Origin: JAGWRI01 sp035700805
GTDB taxonomy: Bacteria > Gemmatimonadota > Gemmatimonadetes > Gemmatimonadales > Gemmatimonadaceae
DNA: 64,000 bases
Assembly (NCBI GenBank): GCA_035700805.1
Contig: DASSOG010000032.1
Location: 87,894-151,893, forward strand
Direction of reading: 5' to 3'
Shown here: positions 9,338 through 18,718 of the stretch, in pieces
Position numbering within the stretch: position 1 is the first letter of the stretch
Layout: the number at the start of each line of letters is the position of its first letter
Notes under the pieces: generated by a model
Seen by the model: the letters and a program-made list of their open reading frames with translations, nothing else
The model's database searches: none
Told to the model about the DNA's origin: nothing
Position numbers and translations under genes: made by a program

Positions 9338-9366
9338 TTGGAGCACCTGCGCGGCTCCGCTAGCTT
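9338..9366 (+). promoter_or_regulatory. Promoter for lepA and the downstream gene run
   Basis: TTGGAG (9338-9343), 17-bp spacer, TAGCTT followed by TG (9361-9366). The predicted start near 9373 leaves a leader of about 67 nt before the lepA GTG. No clear Shine-Dalgarno sequence is visible in that leader. Confidence 0.6.
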
Positions 9367-9439
9367 TGGGCGTTGCCGAGGCGCGTGCCCGCCGCCTCTG
9401 GCGTGCACGCCCGCGCCCCGTCGCCAAGCACCGCATCCA

Positions 9440-11239
9440 GTGGATCCGTCGCTCATTCGAAATTTCTGCATCGTCGCCCACATCGACCACGGGAAGTCCA
9501 CCCTGGCCGACCGGTTGATCGAAGCCACCGGCATGCTGCAGAAGCGCGAGATGAAGAAGCAGGTGCTGGACACGCTGGACCTGGAGCGCGAGCGAGGCAT
9601 CACCATCAAGCTCAACGCCGTGCGCATGTCCTACACGGCGCGCGACGGCCTCACGTACGAGCTGAACCTGATTGACACACCGGGGCACGTGGACTTCACG
9701 TACGAGGTGTCGCGTTCGCTGGCGGCGTGCGAGGGGGCCATCCTGGTGATTGATGCGTCGCAGGGCATCCAGGCGCAGACCCTCTCGAACCTGTTCCTGG
9801 CCATGGACGCGGGGCTGGAGATCATCCCGGTCCTGAACAAGATCGACCTGCCGGGCGCCGAGCCCGACCGCCGGAAGCAGGAGGTGCACGACCTGATTGG
9901 CGCACCACTGGATGAAATCCTGCTGGTGAGCGCCAAGGAGGGCGTGGGCGTGCCCGAGCTGCTGGAGTGCATCGTGGCAAAGGTGCCACCGCCGCGCGGC
10001 CAGGCCGACGCGCCGCTGCGCGCACTGATATTTGACTCCTATTATGACCGTTATCGCGGCGCCATCCCCAGCGTGCGCGTGGTGGATGGCACGCTGCGGC
10101 CGGGCCAGAAGATCCTGTTTGCCTCGGGCAGCCGCGACCCGTATGACGTGGCCGAAGTGGGTTTCCATCAGCTTCGCCAGGTGCCCGCCAGTGAGCTGGG
10201 GCCCGGTGAGGTGGGCTACGTGGTGGCCAACGTGCGCTCGGTCAAGGAGACGCGCGCCGGCGACACCATCATGGACGCCGACCGGCCGGCCGACACCCCG
10301 CTGCCGGGCTACCAGGACGTGCGCTCCATGGTGTTCTCGGGGCTCTACCCCACGGATACCACGCAGTACGAGACGCTGCGCGACGCGCTGGACAAGCTGA
10401 TCCTGAACGACGCCTCGCTGCACTTCTCGCCGGAGTCGTCCACGGCGCTGGGGTTCGGCTTCCGCTGCGGGTTCCTGGGCCTGCTGCACATGGACATCGT
10501 GAAGGAGCGGCTGGAGCGCGAATTCAACCTGGATCTCATCACCACCGTGCCGAACGTGGAATACCACGTGTACCGCACCGATGGCACCATGGAGCTGATC
10601 GAGAATCCCAGCCGGATGCCGGCGCCGGGCGTGGCCGCCCGGATCGAGGAGCCGTACGTGAAGGCGCGCATCATGGCGCCGGCCGACTTCATCGGCCCCA
10701 TCATGACGCTGGGCAATGAGCGCCGCGGCATCTACAAGACCATGACCTACCTGGACCAGTCGCGCGTGGAGTTCGACTGGGAGTTCCCGCTGGCCGAGAT
10801 CATCCTGGATTTCTTTGACCGCCTCAAGACCATCAGCCGCGGCTACGCCTCGCTGGATTACGAGATGGCGGATTACCGCCCCAGCGACCTGGTGAAGCTG
10901 GACATGCTCATCAACGGCGACGCCGTGGACGCGTTCAGCGTGATCATCCACCGCGACAAGTCGTACGAGTGGGGCCGGAAGATCGCGGACAAGCTGAAGG
11001 AGCTGATTCCGCGCCAGCTGTTCGAGGTGGCCATCCAGGCGGCCATCGGCACCAAGGTGATTGCCCGCACCAGCGTGAAGCCGCTGCGCAAGGACGTGCT
11101 GGCCAAGTGCTACGGCGGCGACATCACGCGCAAGCGCAAGCTCCTGGAAAAGCAGAAGGAAGGCAAGAAGCGCATGAAGCAGGTGGGAGCAGTGGAGATT
11201 CCGCAGGAGGCGTTCCTGGCGGTACTGAAGGTGGACTGA
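9440..11239 (+). CDS. lepA: Elongation factor 4 (LepA), ribosomal GTPase
   Basis: 599 aa, the normal length for EF4, which binds ribosomes and can back-translocate tRNAs. G-domain motifs are intact: G1 AHIDHGKSTLADRL near residue 11-24, G3 DTPGHVDFTYEV, G4 NKIDLPGAEPDR. The EF4-specific C-terminus is present (RKRKLLEKQKEGKKRMKQVG). The start is GTG 9440 (VDPSLIRNFCIVAHIDHG), which fits the family's short N-terminus; the frame is open further upstream but that part lies over the promoter. It is the first gene of a long plus-strand run, with the glycosyltransferase gene 19 nt downstream. Confidence 0.96.
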   Translation: MDPSLIRNFCIVAHIDHGKSTLADRLIEATGMLQKREMKKQVLDTLDLERERGITIKLNAVRMSYTARDGLTYELNLIDTPGHVDFTYEVSRSLAACEGAILVIDASQGIQAQTLSNLFLAMDAGLEIIPVLNKIDLPGAEPDRRKQEVHDLIGAPLDEILLVSAKEGVGVPELLECIVAKVPPPRGQADAPLRALIFDSYYDRYRGAIPSVRVVDGTLRPGQKILFASGSRDPYDVAEVGFHQLRQVPASELGPGEVGYVVANVRSVKETRAGDTIMDADRPADTPLPGYQDVRSMVFSGLYPTDTTQYETLRDALDKLILNDASLHFSPESSTALGFGFRCGFLGLLHMDIVKERLEREFNLDLITTVPNVEYHVYRTDGTMELIENPSRMPAPGVAARIEEPYVKARIMAPADFIGPIMTLGNERRGIYKTMTYLDQSRVEFDWEFPLAEIILDFFDRLKTISRGYASLDYEMADYRPSDLVKLDMLINGDAVDAFSVIIHRDKSYEWGRKIADKLKELIPRQLFEVAIQAAIGTKVIARTSVKPLRKDVLAKCYGGDITRKRKLLEKQKEGKKRMKQVGAVEIPQEAFLAVLKVD

Positions 11240-11258
11240 GACTCTGCAATCCCGCGCC

Positions 11259-12269
11259 ATGAATTCGATAGTCATCCAGACGAGCTTTCTTGGCGACATG
11301 GTGCTCACCACGCCGCTGCTGGCCGCGCTCGCGGAACGCGGACCCGTGGACGTGGTGGCCACACCGGCCTCCGCGCGGCTGCTGGACAACCACCCGGCGG
11401 TGCACCGGGTGCTGGTGTACGACAAGCGCGGCGCCGGGCGCGGCCTGGGCGGGTTCCGCCGCGTGGTGCGCGCCATGCGGGCCGCGCGCGCCGACACCGC
11501 CTACATGGCGCAGGGGTCGCTGCGCAGCGCGGGCCTGGCACTCGCCGCCGGAATCCGCACGCGCGTGGGTTTTGCCACCTCGGCGGGCCGCGCGCTGTAT
11601 TCGCGTCGCATTCCATATAGACGCGACCTGCACCACGCCGCCCGCCTCTGGCAGCTCGGCACGCCGGAAAGCGAGCCGTCTGCCATGCAGATCCAGCCGA
11701 AGCTCTATCCGGGAGACGCGGAGCGCGCCGCCGTGGACCGGCTCCTGGACGGCACCGACGACGGTCGCCCAATGGTGGCCCTCGCGCCAGGCAGTGTGTG
11801 GGCCACCAAGCGCTGGCCGTTCTATCCCGACCTCGCGCGCGAACTGACGGAGCACGCGCGCCTGGTGATTGTGGGCAGCGCCGCGGACCGCGCGCTTGCC
11901 GAAGCCATTCTCGCGGCGGCCCCGCGCGCGCTGGACGCCACCGGGGGACTCTCGCTGCTGGCGTCGGCGGAGCTGGTGGCGCGCTGCAACGTGCTGGTCT
12001 CCAACGATTCCCTGCCGCAGCACCTGGCGTCTGCCGTGGGCACGCCCACCGTCACGTTGTTCGGCCCCACGGTTCCGTCGTTCGGGTTTGGTCCGCTGGC
12101 GCCGGGGTCCGTAGTGCTGGAACACCTGACGCTCGACTGTCGCCCGTGCACCACGCATGGACTGCGCCAGTGTCCGCTGGTACACTGGAAGTGCATGCGC
12201 GACCTCGGGGCCGACGCCGTGGCGCCGCGGGTGGTGCAACTGCTCTCACAATCCGGGCCGCGCACATGA
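11259..12269 (+). CDS. Glycosyltransferase family 9 (heptosyltransferase-like)
   Basis: 336 aa, probably cytoplasmic, adding a sugar (heptose in characterised members) to lipopolysaccharide core. The N-terminus IVIQTSFLGDMVLTTPLLAA is the GT9 signature (usually RxSxxGDxxLTxP). The second Rossmann domain has VALAPGSVWATKRWPFY at about 168-184 and VSNDSLPQHLASAVGTPTVT at about 247-266, where nucleotide-sugar contacts lie in WaaC/WaaF. A C-terminal cysteine cluster (CRPCTTHGLRQCPLVHWKCM) is common in this family. The start is ATG 11259. The stop overlaps the ROK kinase ATG by 4 nt. The donor and acceptor sugars cannot be told from sequence. Confidence 0.88.
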   Translation: MNSIVIQTSFLGDMVLTTPLLAALAERGPVDVVATPASARLLDNHPAVHRVLVYDKRGAGRGLGGFRRVVRAMRAARADTAYMAQGSLRSAGLALAAGIRTRVGFATSAGRALYSRRIPYRRDLHHAARLWQLGTPESEPSAMQIQPKLYPGDAERAAVDRLLDGTDDGRPMVALAPGSVWATKRWPFYPDLARELTEHARLVIVGSAADRALAEAILAAAPRALDATGGLSLLASAELVARCNVLVSNDSLPQHLASAVGTPTVTLFGPTVPSFGFGPLAPGSVVLEHLTLDCRPCTTHGLRQCPLVHWKCMRDLGADAVAPRVVQLLSQSGPRT

Positions 12270-13285
12270 ACGGACCCTCATCCCCCCGCTTCGTGATCGG
12301 CGTGGACCTCGGTGGCACGAACGTCGTGACGGGCGCCGTGTCACCGGACGGGACGCGCACCCTCGGCGTCCACACCGCCTCCACCCAGGTGGACGCCGGC
12401 GCCGACGGCGTGGTGGATCGCATTGTGGCGCAGATCGAGGCGACGATTGCCGATGCGATGCGCGAAGCCGGCGTTTCGCGCGATGCCTTCCTGGGCGTGG
12501 GCATTGGCGCGCCCGGTCCGCTGGACCGCGCCAACGGCGTGGTGGTGGTGGCGCCGAACCTGGGCTGGCACAACTTCCCGCTGCGGCAGCGCATTGCGGA
12601 ACGGGTGAAGCTGCCCGCCACGCTGGACAACGACGCCAACTGCGCCACCGTGGGCGAGTGGTGGCAGGGCGCGGCACGCGGCGCGCGGCACGTGGTGGGG
12701 CTCACCATTGGCACGGGCATTGGCGGCGGGCTGATTGTGGATGGCCGGCTGCTGCACGGCGCATCCGACGTGGCGGGCGAGGTGGGGCATTCGACCATTG
12801 AGCTGAACGGGCGCTACTGCAAGTGCGGCAACTATGGATGCCTGGAGGCCTACGCTTCGGGACCGGCCATTGCCACGCGCGCGCGCGAGGTGCTGATGCG
12901 CGACGGCGCCGAGTCGTGCATGCCCGGGCTCGTGGACGGGGACCTCGCGCGACTGACCGCGGCCACGGTGTACGCCGCCGCGCGCAGCGGCGACGCGGTG
13001 GCCAACGAGATTGTGCGTGAGACCGGACGCTACCTCGGCGCCGGCGTGGCGAACCTGCTGAACGTGTTCAATCCCGACGTGGTGGTGGTGGCCGGCGGCG
13101 TGACCGCGGCGGGGGAACACCTGTTCGGGCCGCTGAATGCGGAGGTGCGCCGGCGCGCGTTTGCGCCGGCGGTGGCCGCGGCCCGGGTGGTGCCCGGTTC
13201 GCTGCCGGGCACGGCGGGCGTGGTGGGGGCGGCATGGACGTTCCTGGATGCCACGACGCCTGGCGGCACCGCGGAGACGGCGTGA
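12266..13285 (+). CDS. ROK-family sugar kinase (glucokinase-like)
   Basis: 339 aa. ROK proteins without a DNA-binding domain are ATP-dependent sugar kinases, most often glucokinase. The ATP-binding signature IGVDLGGTNVVTGAV is at residues about 11-25. The catalytic and zinc-binding region contains GEVGHSTIELNGRYCKCGNY then GCLEAYASG, with the three structural cysteines and the ExGH motif. There is no winged helix at the N-terminus, so it is an enzyme rather than a NagC-type repressor. The start is ATG 12266, overlapping the glycosyltransferase stop (ATGA). Glucose is the most likely substrate, but N-acetyl sugars are possible given the envelope-sugar neighbour. Confidence 0.87.
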   Translation: MNGPSSPRFVIGVDLGGTNVVTGAVSPDGTRTLGVHTASTQVDAGADGVVDRIVAQIEATIADAMREAGVSRDAFLGVGIGAPGPLDRANGVVVVAPNLGWHNFPLRQRIAERVKLPATLDNDANCATVGEWWQGAARGARHVVGLTIGTGIGGGLIVDGRLLHGASDVAGEVGHSTIELNGRYCKCGNYGCLEAYASGPAIATRAREVLMRDGAESCMPGLVDGDLARLTAATVYAAARSGDAVANEIVRETGRYLGAGVANLLNVFNPDVVVVAGGVTAAGEHLFGPLNAEVRRRAFAPAVAAARVVPGSLPGTAGVVGAAWTFLDATTPGGTAETA

Positions 13286-14256
13286 GCGTGAAGCGCCTGG
13301 GCCTGATTGGCACCTTTGTGTGGGACACGCTGCATGGCCGCGACGCGCGCACCACGCCCGTGGAGGAGTGGGGCGGCGTCACGTACAGCCTGAGCGGGCT
13401 GGACGCCGCGCTGCCCGACGACTGGCAGGTGGTGCCGCTGATCAAGGTGGGCTCCGACTTCATCCACCGGGCGCGGGAGTTCAGCTCGACCCTGTGGCGG
13501 ATGGCGCCCGACGCGCCTCTTATAGAAGTGCCGCAGCCGAACAACCGCGTGGAGATCCGCTACGTGAGCGACAGCCGTCGCACGGAACGGCTCACCGGCG
13601 GGGTGCCGCCGTGGACCTGGGCGGGCCTCAAGCCGCTGCTGGGCCGGCTCGACGCCCTCTACGTGAATCTGCTGTCGGGGTGGGAGATTGACCTGGAGAC
13701 GGCGCAACTGATCCGCCAGCACTTCAAGGGCCCCATCTATGGTGACCTGCACTCGCTCGTGCTGGCCATCCAGCCCGATGGGCTGCGCACGCCCAGGCCG
13801 CTGCCCAATGTGCGCGAATGGTGCGCCTGCTTTGACGTGATCCAGGTGAATGAAGACGAAATGGCGCTCATGGCGCCCGATTCGATGGCGCTGGCCGCCA
13901 CGGCCATCGATGCTGGCGCCCGCTGCCTGGTGGTGACTCTGGGCGCGCGGGGAGCCGTGTATTTTGCCGCGGCCGATTTTGAGCGGCTGGACGACCTCAA
14001 ACGGCCGCGGCCGCTGGGGCTGGCGGGCGGTCCCATGCGCACGGCGCTGGTGCCAACGCCCATTCTGGCGCCCGCCGGGGGCGATCCTACGGGCTGCGGC
14101 GACGTGTGGGGCGCGACCTATTTCTCTCGGCTGCTCGCGGGTGATAAGTTGGGTGACGCGATCCTGACCGCGCATCGGGCGGCGGGCCGGAACCTCGAAC
14201 ACCGGGGAGCCACCGGACTCGCGCATCATCTCAGAGGGGAACTCAGCGCCAGGTGA
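13282..14256 (+). CDS. PfkB-family carbohydrate kinase-like protein
   Basis: 324 aa. The start chosen is GTG 13282 (VSVKRLGLIGTFVWDTL), overlapping the ROK kinase stop by 4 nt (GTGA). The C-terminal ribokinase-family signature is present as AGGDPTGCGDVWGATYFSRL (about 278-297), where GCGD replaces the usual GAGD anion hole with the catalytic Asp. An upstream segment with VVTLGARGAVYFAA matches the nucleotide-binding region. The N-terminal lid region (WGGVTYSLSGLDAALPDDWQ) is recognisable. The substrate is unknown; ribokinase, fructokinase and adenosine kinase members share this fold. Tight coupling to a ROK kinase before it and an STAS/HATPase protein after it is unusual. Confidence 0.8.
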   Translation: MSVKRLGLIGTFVWDTLHGRDARTTPVEEWGGVTYSLSGLDAALPDDWQVVPLIKVGSDFIHRAREFSSTLWRMAPDAPLIEVPQPNNRVEIRYVSDSRRTERLTGGVPPWTWAGLKPLLGRLDALYVNLLSGWEIDLETAQLIRQHFKGPIYGDLHSLVLAIQPDGLRTPRPLPNVREWCACFDVIQVNEDEMALMAPDSMALAATAIDAGARCLVVTLGARGAVYFAAADFERLDDLKRPRPLGLAGGPMRTALVPTPILAPAGGDPTGCGDVWGATYFSRLLAGDKLGDAILTAHRAAGRNLEHRGATGLAHHLRGELSAR

Positions 14257-15140
14257 CTACCGTAATCAACGTCCCGCCATCGCTCGACGATCAGGGGTTC
14301 GAGCAGGTGCTGGAGCAACTGGCTCCGGTGCCCCAGGACGAGAAGATCCTGGTGGACGCGCGCCACTGCCGCTGGGCCTCGCCCTACGGCCTCACCGCCC
14401 TGCTCACGCTGGCGCAGACGCGCGCCGAGCGCCCCGCGCTGGCCGTGCCCGAGGGCGAGGAGACGGTGGGCTACTGGGCGCGCACGGACTTCTTCAAGTA
14501 CGCGGACGAACTGTACGAGCTGCACGGCACCGCCCCTCGGCGTGCCGCCGGCGACTCGCGCGTGCTGCTGGAGGTCACGCCCGTGGCGCGCAGTGAGGAC
14601 GTGCACGACGTGGTGGAGCGCGTCCAGCAGAAGGCGCAGCAGATCATCGTGCACGAGCTCAACATGGACGCCAGGGCCACCGTCGGGTTCGCCATGACGC
14701 TCTCCGAGATCTGCCAGAACATCGTGGAGCACGCCGGACGCGGCGGCTGGGTGGCCGTGCAGGCTTATACATGGAAGAAGCGGCTGGGCCGGCGCGTGGT
14801 GCAGATTGCCGTCTGTGACGCCGGCATCGGATTTCGCAATTCGCTGGAGGGCGCCCCGGGGCGCGTGCGCGATGACCGCTGGGACGACGGCGCGGCGCTG
14901 GAGGCCGCGGTGATTCGCGGCGTCACGCGCTTTCGCGATCCCGGCCGCGGCCAGGGGCTGGCCGGCGTGCGGCGCTACTGCAGCCGCTGGGAAACCAAGC
15001 TGTCCATCCGCAGTGGCACCGCCCGCATTGCACTCGTGCCCAAATGGGACGAGGATGTACCATTGGAAGAGAACCTTTCCCCCTTTCCCGGCGCCCAGGT
15101 GCAGGTCACTGTCCCCGAGCGCACGGCACCTACCGAATGA
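14253..15140 (+). CDS. STAS-like / HATPase fusion protein (anti-sigma-kinase-like)
   Basis: 295 aa, GTG start at 14253 overlapping the kinase stop by 4 nt. Residues about 1-95 read like an STAS-type beta-alpha domain (ILVDARHCRWASPYGLTALL at about 32-51). Residues about 140-270 form a GHKL/HATPase domain: N-box SEICQNIVEHAGRGG with Glu152, Asn156 and His160, G1 box VCDAGIGF with Asp189, and G2 GRGQGLAGVRRY near 231. There is no His-phosphoacceptor domain and no membrane helix, so it resembles RsbW/SpoIIAB-type serine kinases joined to their antagonist. The family would suggest phosphorylation of the neighbouring STAS protein. That partnership is inference; no sigma factor is encoded nearby. 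Confidence 0.68.
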   Translation: MTTVINVPPSLDDQGFEQVLEQLAPVPQDEKILVDARHCRWASPYGLTALLTLAQTRAERPALAVPEGEETVGYWARTDFFKYADELYELHGTAPRRAAGDSRVLLEVTPVARSEDVHDVVERVQQKAQQIIVHELNMDARATVGFAMTLSEICQNIVEHAGRGGWVAVQAYTWKKRLGRRVVQIAVCDAGIGFRNSLEGAPGRVRDDRWDDGAALEAAVIRGVTRFRDPGRGQGLAGVRRYCSRWETKLSIRSGTARIALVPKWDEDVPLEENLSPFPGAQVQVTVPERTAPTE

Positions 15141-15691
15141 ACCACATTGATCTTGGCACCGTGCTCCGGCAGACGGTGTCGGCCAACCTCTATTCCAACC
15201 TGGTGACGCGGCCGACGGGGGCCGCGGTCCGGAACCAGATTGAACTCCTGATGCGGGAGGCGCACGAGCGCACGCTCACGGTGCTGGACTTCTCCCATGT
15301 GTCCATGATGGACTTCTCGTGCGCGGACGAGGTGATTGCGAAGCTGCTGCTCCGCTACTGCGCCGAGAATCCACCGCACGAGGCGTACTTCCTGTTCCGG
15401 GGCGTGACGGACGACCACTGGGAGGCCATCGAGTCCGTGCTCGAACGGCACGGGCTGGCACTGGCCATCGAGCAGGAAGACGGCGTGCACGTGGTGGGGG
15501 TGCTGAGCGAGCGCGAGCGGCGCGTGTGGGAGGCGGTGAAACGCCGCGGCCGCACCCTGGCCGCCGATTTGGCGGGCGAATTCGGCGAGGCGGAGGGCGA
15601 GGTGCAGAGCACGCTCGACTCGCTCTGGCGTCGCCGGCTGGTGATGCACCTGGACGAGCAGTACGTGGCCCTCGGGGGAGAGCGTGGATGA
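15137..15691 (+). CDS. STAS-like protein with C-terminal winged-helix-like region
   Basis: 184 aa, ATG at 15137 within the previous stop (ATGA). The first ~110 residues look STAS-like: LTVLDFSHVSMMDFSCADEV at 47-66, where Ser61 or Ser53 occupies the place of the phosphorylated Ser in anti-anti-sigma factors. Residues about 120-184 look like a winged helix: ERERRVWEAVKRRGRTLAAD, then DSLWRRRLVMHLDEQYVAL as the wing. The upstream HATPase protein could be its kinase. A STAS-like domain joined to a putative DNA- or protein-binding wHTH is uncommon. The STAS-like call is moderate and the wHTH call tentative. Confidence 0.6.
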   Translation: MNHIDLGTVLRQTVSANLYSNLVTRPTGAAVRNQIELLMREAHERTLTVLDFSHVSMMDFSCADEVIAKLLLRYCAENPPHEAYFLFRGVTDDHWEAIESVLERHGLALAIEQEDGVHVVGVLSERERRVWEAVKRRGRTLAADLAGEFGEAEGEVQSTLDSLWRRRLVMHLDEQYVALGGERG

Positions 15692-15989
15692 AGAGCGCGA
15701 CCATCCGTTGCGCGTCGTGAAGCTGATTGCCACGCGGGTGGATCAGCCGGCGCGCGGCCCCGCGGTGTTCATGCACCGCGAGGATGCGCGCTCGCGCCTG
15801 CTTGACGACGGGGAACTGGCGTGGGTGTACGGGCCGCGTCGCCACGAACTGGCCGCGGTCGTAGTGGATGACAACCTGAAACGAGGAGAGGTGGTGCTGC
15901 GCGACGTGGCAGGCGCGTCTCCCTCTGAAATTGTACGGGTGGTGAAGCCCGACCTGGACAACCGCGGTCGCCCACCCAATTACGCCTGA
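15684..15989 (+). CDS. Conserved-looking small protein of unknown function
   Basis: 101 aa, not recognised. The GTG start at 15684 overlaps the preceding gene by 8 nt, and the trans-sulfuration gene follows after 10 nt, so it is almost certainly translated as part of the run. The sequence is soluble, charged and beta-rich: RVVKLIATRVDQPARGPAVF, ELAWVYGPRRHELAAVVVDD, then GEVVLRDVAGASPSEIVRVV. It has no cysteines, signal peptide or membrane helix. The alternating beta pattern could be a small barrel, but that is a guess. Position suggests a link with the two STAS-like proteins. Confidence 0.6.
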   Translation: MDEERDHPLRVVKLIATRVDQPARGPAVFMHREDARSRLLDDGELAWVYGPRRHELAAVVVDDNLKRGEVVLRDVAGASPSEIVRVVKPDLDNRGRPPNYA

Positions 15990-15999
15990 GGTTCGCCGC

Positions 16000-17162
16000 A
16001 TGACTCGCAAGCCGCCGAAAGCGCTGGACCGGGCCACCCTGCTTCTGCACGGGGGCGTGGAGTCCGGGGAGCGCGACGTGGACAGCCCCGTGGTCCGCGC
16101 GCTCTACCAGTCCGTGAACTATGTGCAGGAGATTGGCACCGACGCCGGGCTGCGCTATCCCCGCTACGGGAACGTGCCCAACGCCGAGGCCGTGCAGCGC
16201 CGCGTCGCGGCGCTGGAAGGGGCCGAGGCTTCGGTGCTGCTGTCCAGCGGGATGGGCGCCACCGCCTGCGCCCTCACCGCCCTGCTCCGCCCCGGCGACC
16301 ATATCGTGGCCAGCCGGTGGATCTACGGCGGCACGCGCGCCTTCCTGGAGCGCGAGCTGGCGTCCGTGGGCGTCGAGGTGACGCTGGTGGACCCGACGGA
16401 AACGCGCGCATGGCGCGGGGCCATCCGCAAGCACACGCGCGTGGTCTTCCTTGAGACCCCGGTGAACCCCACCTGCCGCGTGTTGGACCTCAAGGGTGTG
16501 AGCTACATCTGCAAGCAGAAGGGGCTCGCGCTCGTGGTGGACGCCACCTTTGCCAGCCCCATCAACTTCCGCCCGCTCGAACACGGCGCCGACGTCTCCA
16601 TTCACTCCGCCACCAAGTACCTGAATGGGCACCATGACGTGCTCGGTGGTGTAGTGTCGGGCACGGCACCCTACATCGAGGAGGTGCGGCAGAAGATGAT
16701 GCTCTGGGGGCAGGCGCCCGATCCGTTCGCGGCGTGGTTGCTGGAACGCGGAATGAAGACGCTGGACGTTCGCATCCAGCGTCACAATGCCAACGCCATG
16801 CGCGTGGCGGAGTGGGCCGAGAAGTGCAAGGAAATCCGGAAGGTCCACTATCCGGGGCTTGCGTCGCACCCGGACCACGCGATTGCGGCGCGCACGCTCG
16901 ACGGCTTCGGGGGCATGATGGCCATTGAGGTGGGCGGTGGCGCCCGGGGCGTGGAACGCATGCTGCGCCGCCTGCGCCTCTTCCAGCATGCGACCAGCCT
17001 GGGCGGCGTGGACTCGCTGGTCTGTGAACCGCGGCACACGTCGCACGCCGCGCTCACCAGCGCGGAGCGCGCGCGCGCCGGCATTCCGGACGGATTCGTG
17101 CGCATGAGCATCGGGCTCGAGAGCGCCGATGACCTGATTGCGGACCTCGACCAGGCCCTCCA

Positions 17163-17166
<4 letters not shown>
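16000..17166 (+). CDS. Trans-sulfuration PLP enzyme (cystathionine gamma-synthase/lyase-like)
   Basis: 388 aa fold-type I PLP enzyme of the Cys/Met metabolism family. The PLP lysine lies in SIHSATKYLNGHHDVLGG at about residue 206. Other family marks are RYPRYGNVPNAEAVQRRVAA near the N-terminus, the cofactor-binding LLSSGMGATACALTALL near 80-96, VFLETPVNPTCRVLDL near 148-163 and SLGGVDSLVCEPRHTSHAAL near 331-350. The family includes cystathionine gamma-synthase, cystathionine beta/gamma-lyase, homocysteine synthase and methionine gamma-lyase, which cannot be safely separated by eye. The start is ATG 16000, and the stop overlaps the ftsE TTG by 4 nt. It makes or breaks cystathionine in methionine/cysteine metabolism. 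Confidence 0.87.
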
Positions 17167-17866
<700 letters not shown>

Positions 17867-17870
<4 letters not shown>

Positions 17871-18718
17871 GGCGCACCGTGCGCGACGCGTCGCAGGCCT
17901 TTGAGCGCTCGCCGGTGCTCACGGCGCTGAGCGTGACCACCATCGCGTTCTCGCTGTTCGCGTTCGGGCTGTTCGGGCTGGTGGCGCTGAACATCCGCGC
18001 GGCGCTGCAGCGCGTGGAGGAACGGGTGGAGATCCGCGCGTTTGTGGCGGACGGCACGGACGCCGAGGCCATTGCGGCCGCGGCCGGCGACATCGCGGCG
18101 TTCCCCGAGGTGCTGCGCGTGGACATCGTGTCCAAGGAAGACGCCCTGGCCCGCGCGCGCCGTGAACTGTCGGAGTTCTCCGACGTGTTCGAAGCGGGCG
18201 TGCTCCCCGCGTCCATTGACATCCAGCTCAAGCCTGGCTTTCGCGATCCCTCATCGGTGCAGTCGGTGGCCGAGCGCCTGCACAGTTACCCATTTGTGGA
18301 TGACGTGCGGTACGGCGAGGAATGGCTGGTGCAGCTCTACCGCCTGCGCAACATCGCGGGCGTGGCCGGGTTCGCGCTGGGCCTGGCGTTCGCGGCCGTG
18401 GCCATCATCATCATTGGCGCCACCATCCGCATGGCGGTGCTGGCACGCGCGGAGGAGATCTCGATCATGCGGCTGGTGGGCGCCACCGATGGCTACATCC
18501 GGCGTCCCTTCCTGCTCGAGGGCTTCGTGAAGGGCGTGATGGGCGGGCTGCTGGCGCTGCTGCTGGCGTGGTTGAGCATGCACCTGGTGGATCGCTACCT
18601 GAACTTTGACACGGTGTTCTTCCCGCCGGCGCTGGCCGCGCTCGGTGTCGCCGCCGGCGCGCTCATCGGCGTGGTGGGCAGCGGCGCCGCGGTGGGGAGA
18701 CACCTGCGCCGGCTGTGA
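17867..18718 (+). CDS. ftsX: Cell-division permease FtsX
   Basis: 283 aa inner-membrane partner of FtsE. A cytoplasmic N-terminus leads into the first membrane helix (about 21-42, LTALSVTTIAFSLFAFGLFG). An extracytoplasmic loop (about 47-160) holds typical FtsX sequence such as VEIRAFVADGTDAEAIAA and PEVLRVDIVSKEDALARARR. Three further helices follow, including AGVAGFALGLAFAAVAIIII, GVMGGLLALLLAWLSMHLV and ALAALGVAAGALIGVVGSGA. The motif AEEISIMRLVGATDGYIRRP is a signature of the family. The start is ATG 17867 within the ftsE stop. The periplasmic loop would contact the EnvC-like protein encoded next. Confidence 0.93.

Noticed and set aside
9317..11497. Long open frame of over 700 codons antisense to lepA
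   Set aside because: It mirrors lepA codons, is rich in His/Arg/Gln/Val, has no family motif, and lepA is certain. High GC removes stops from antisense frames.
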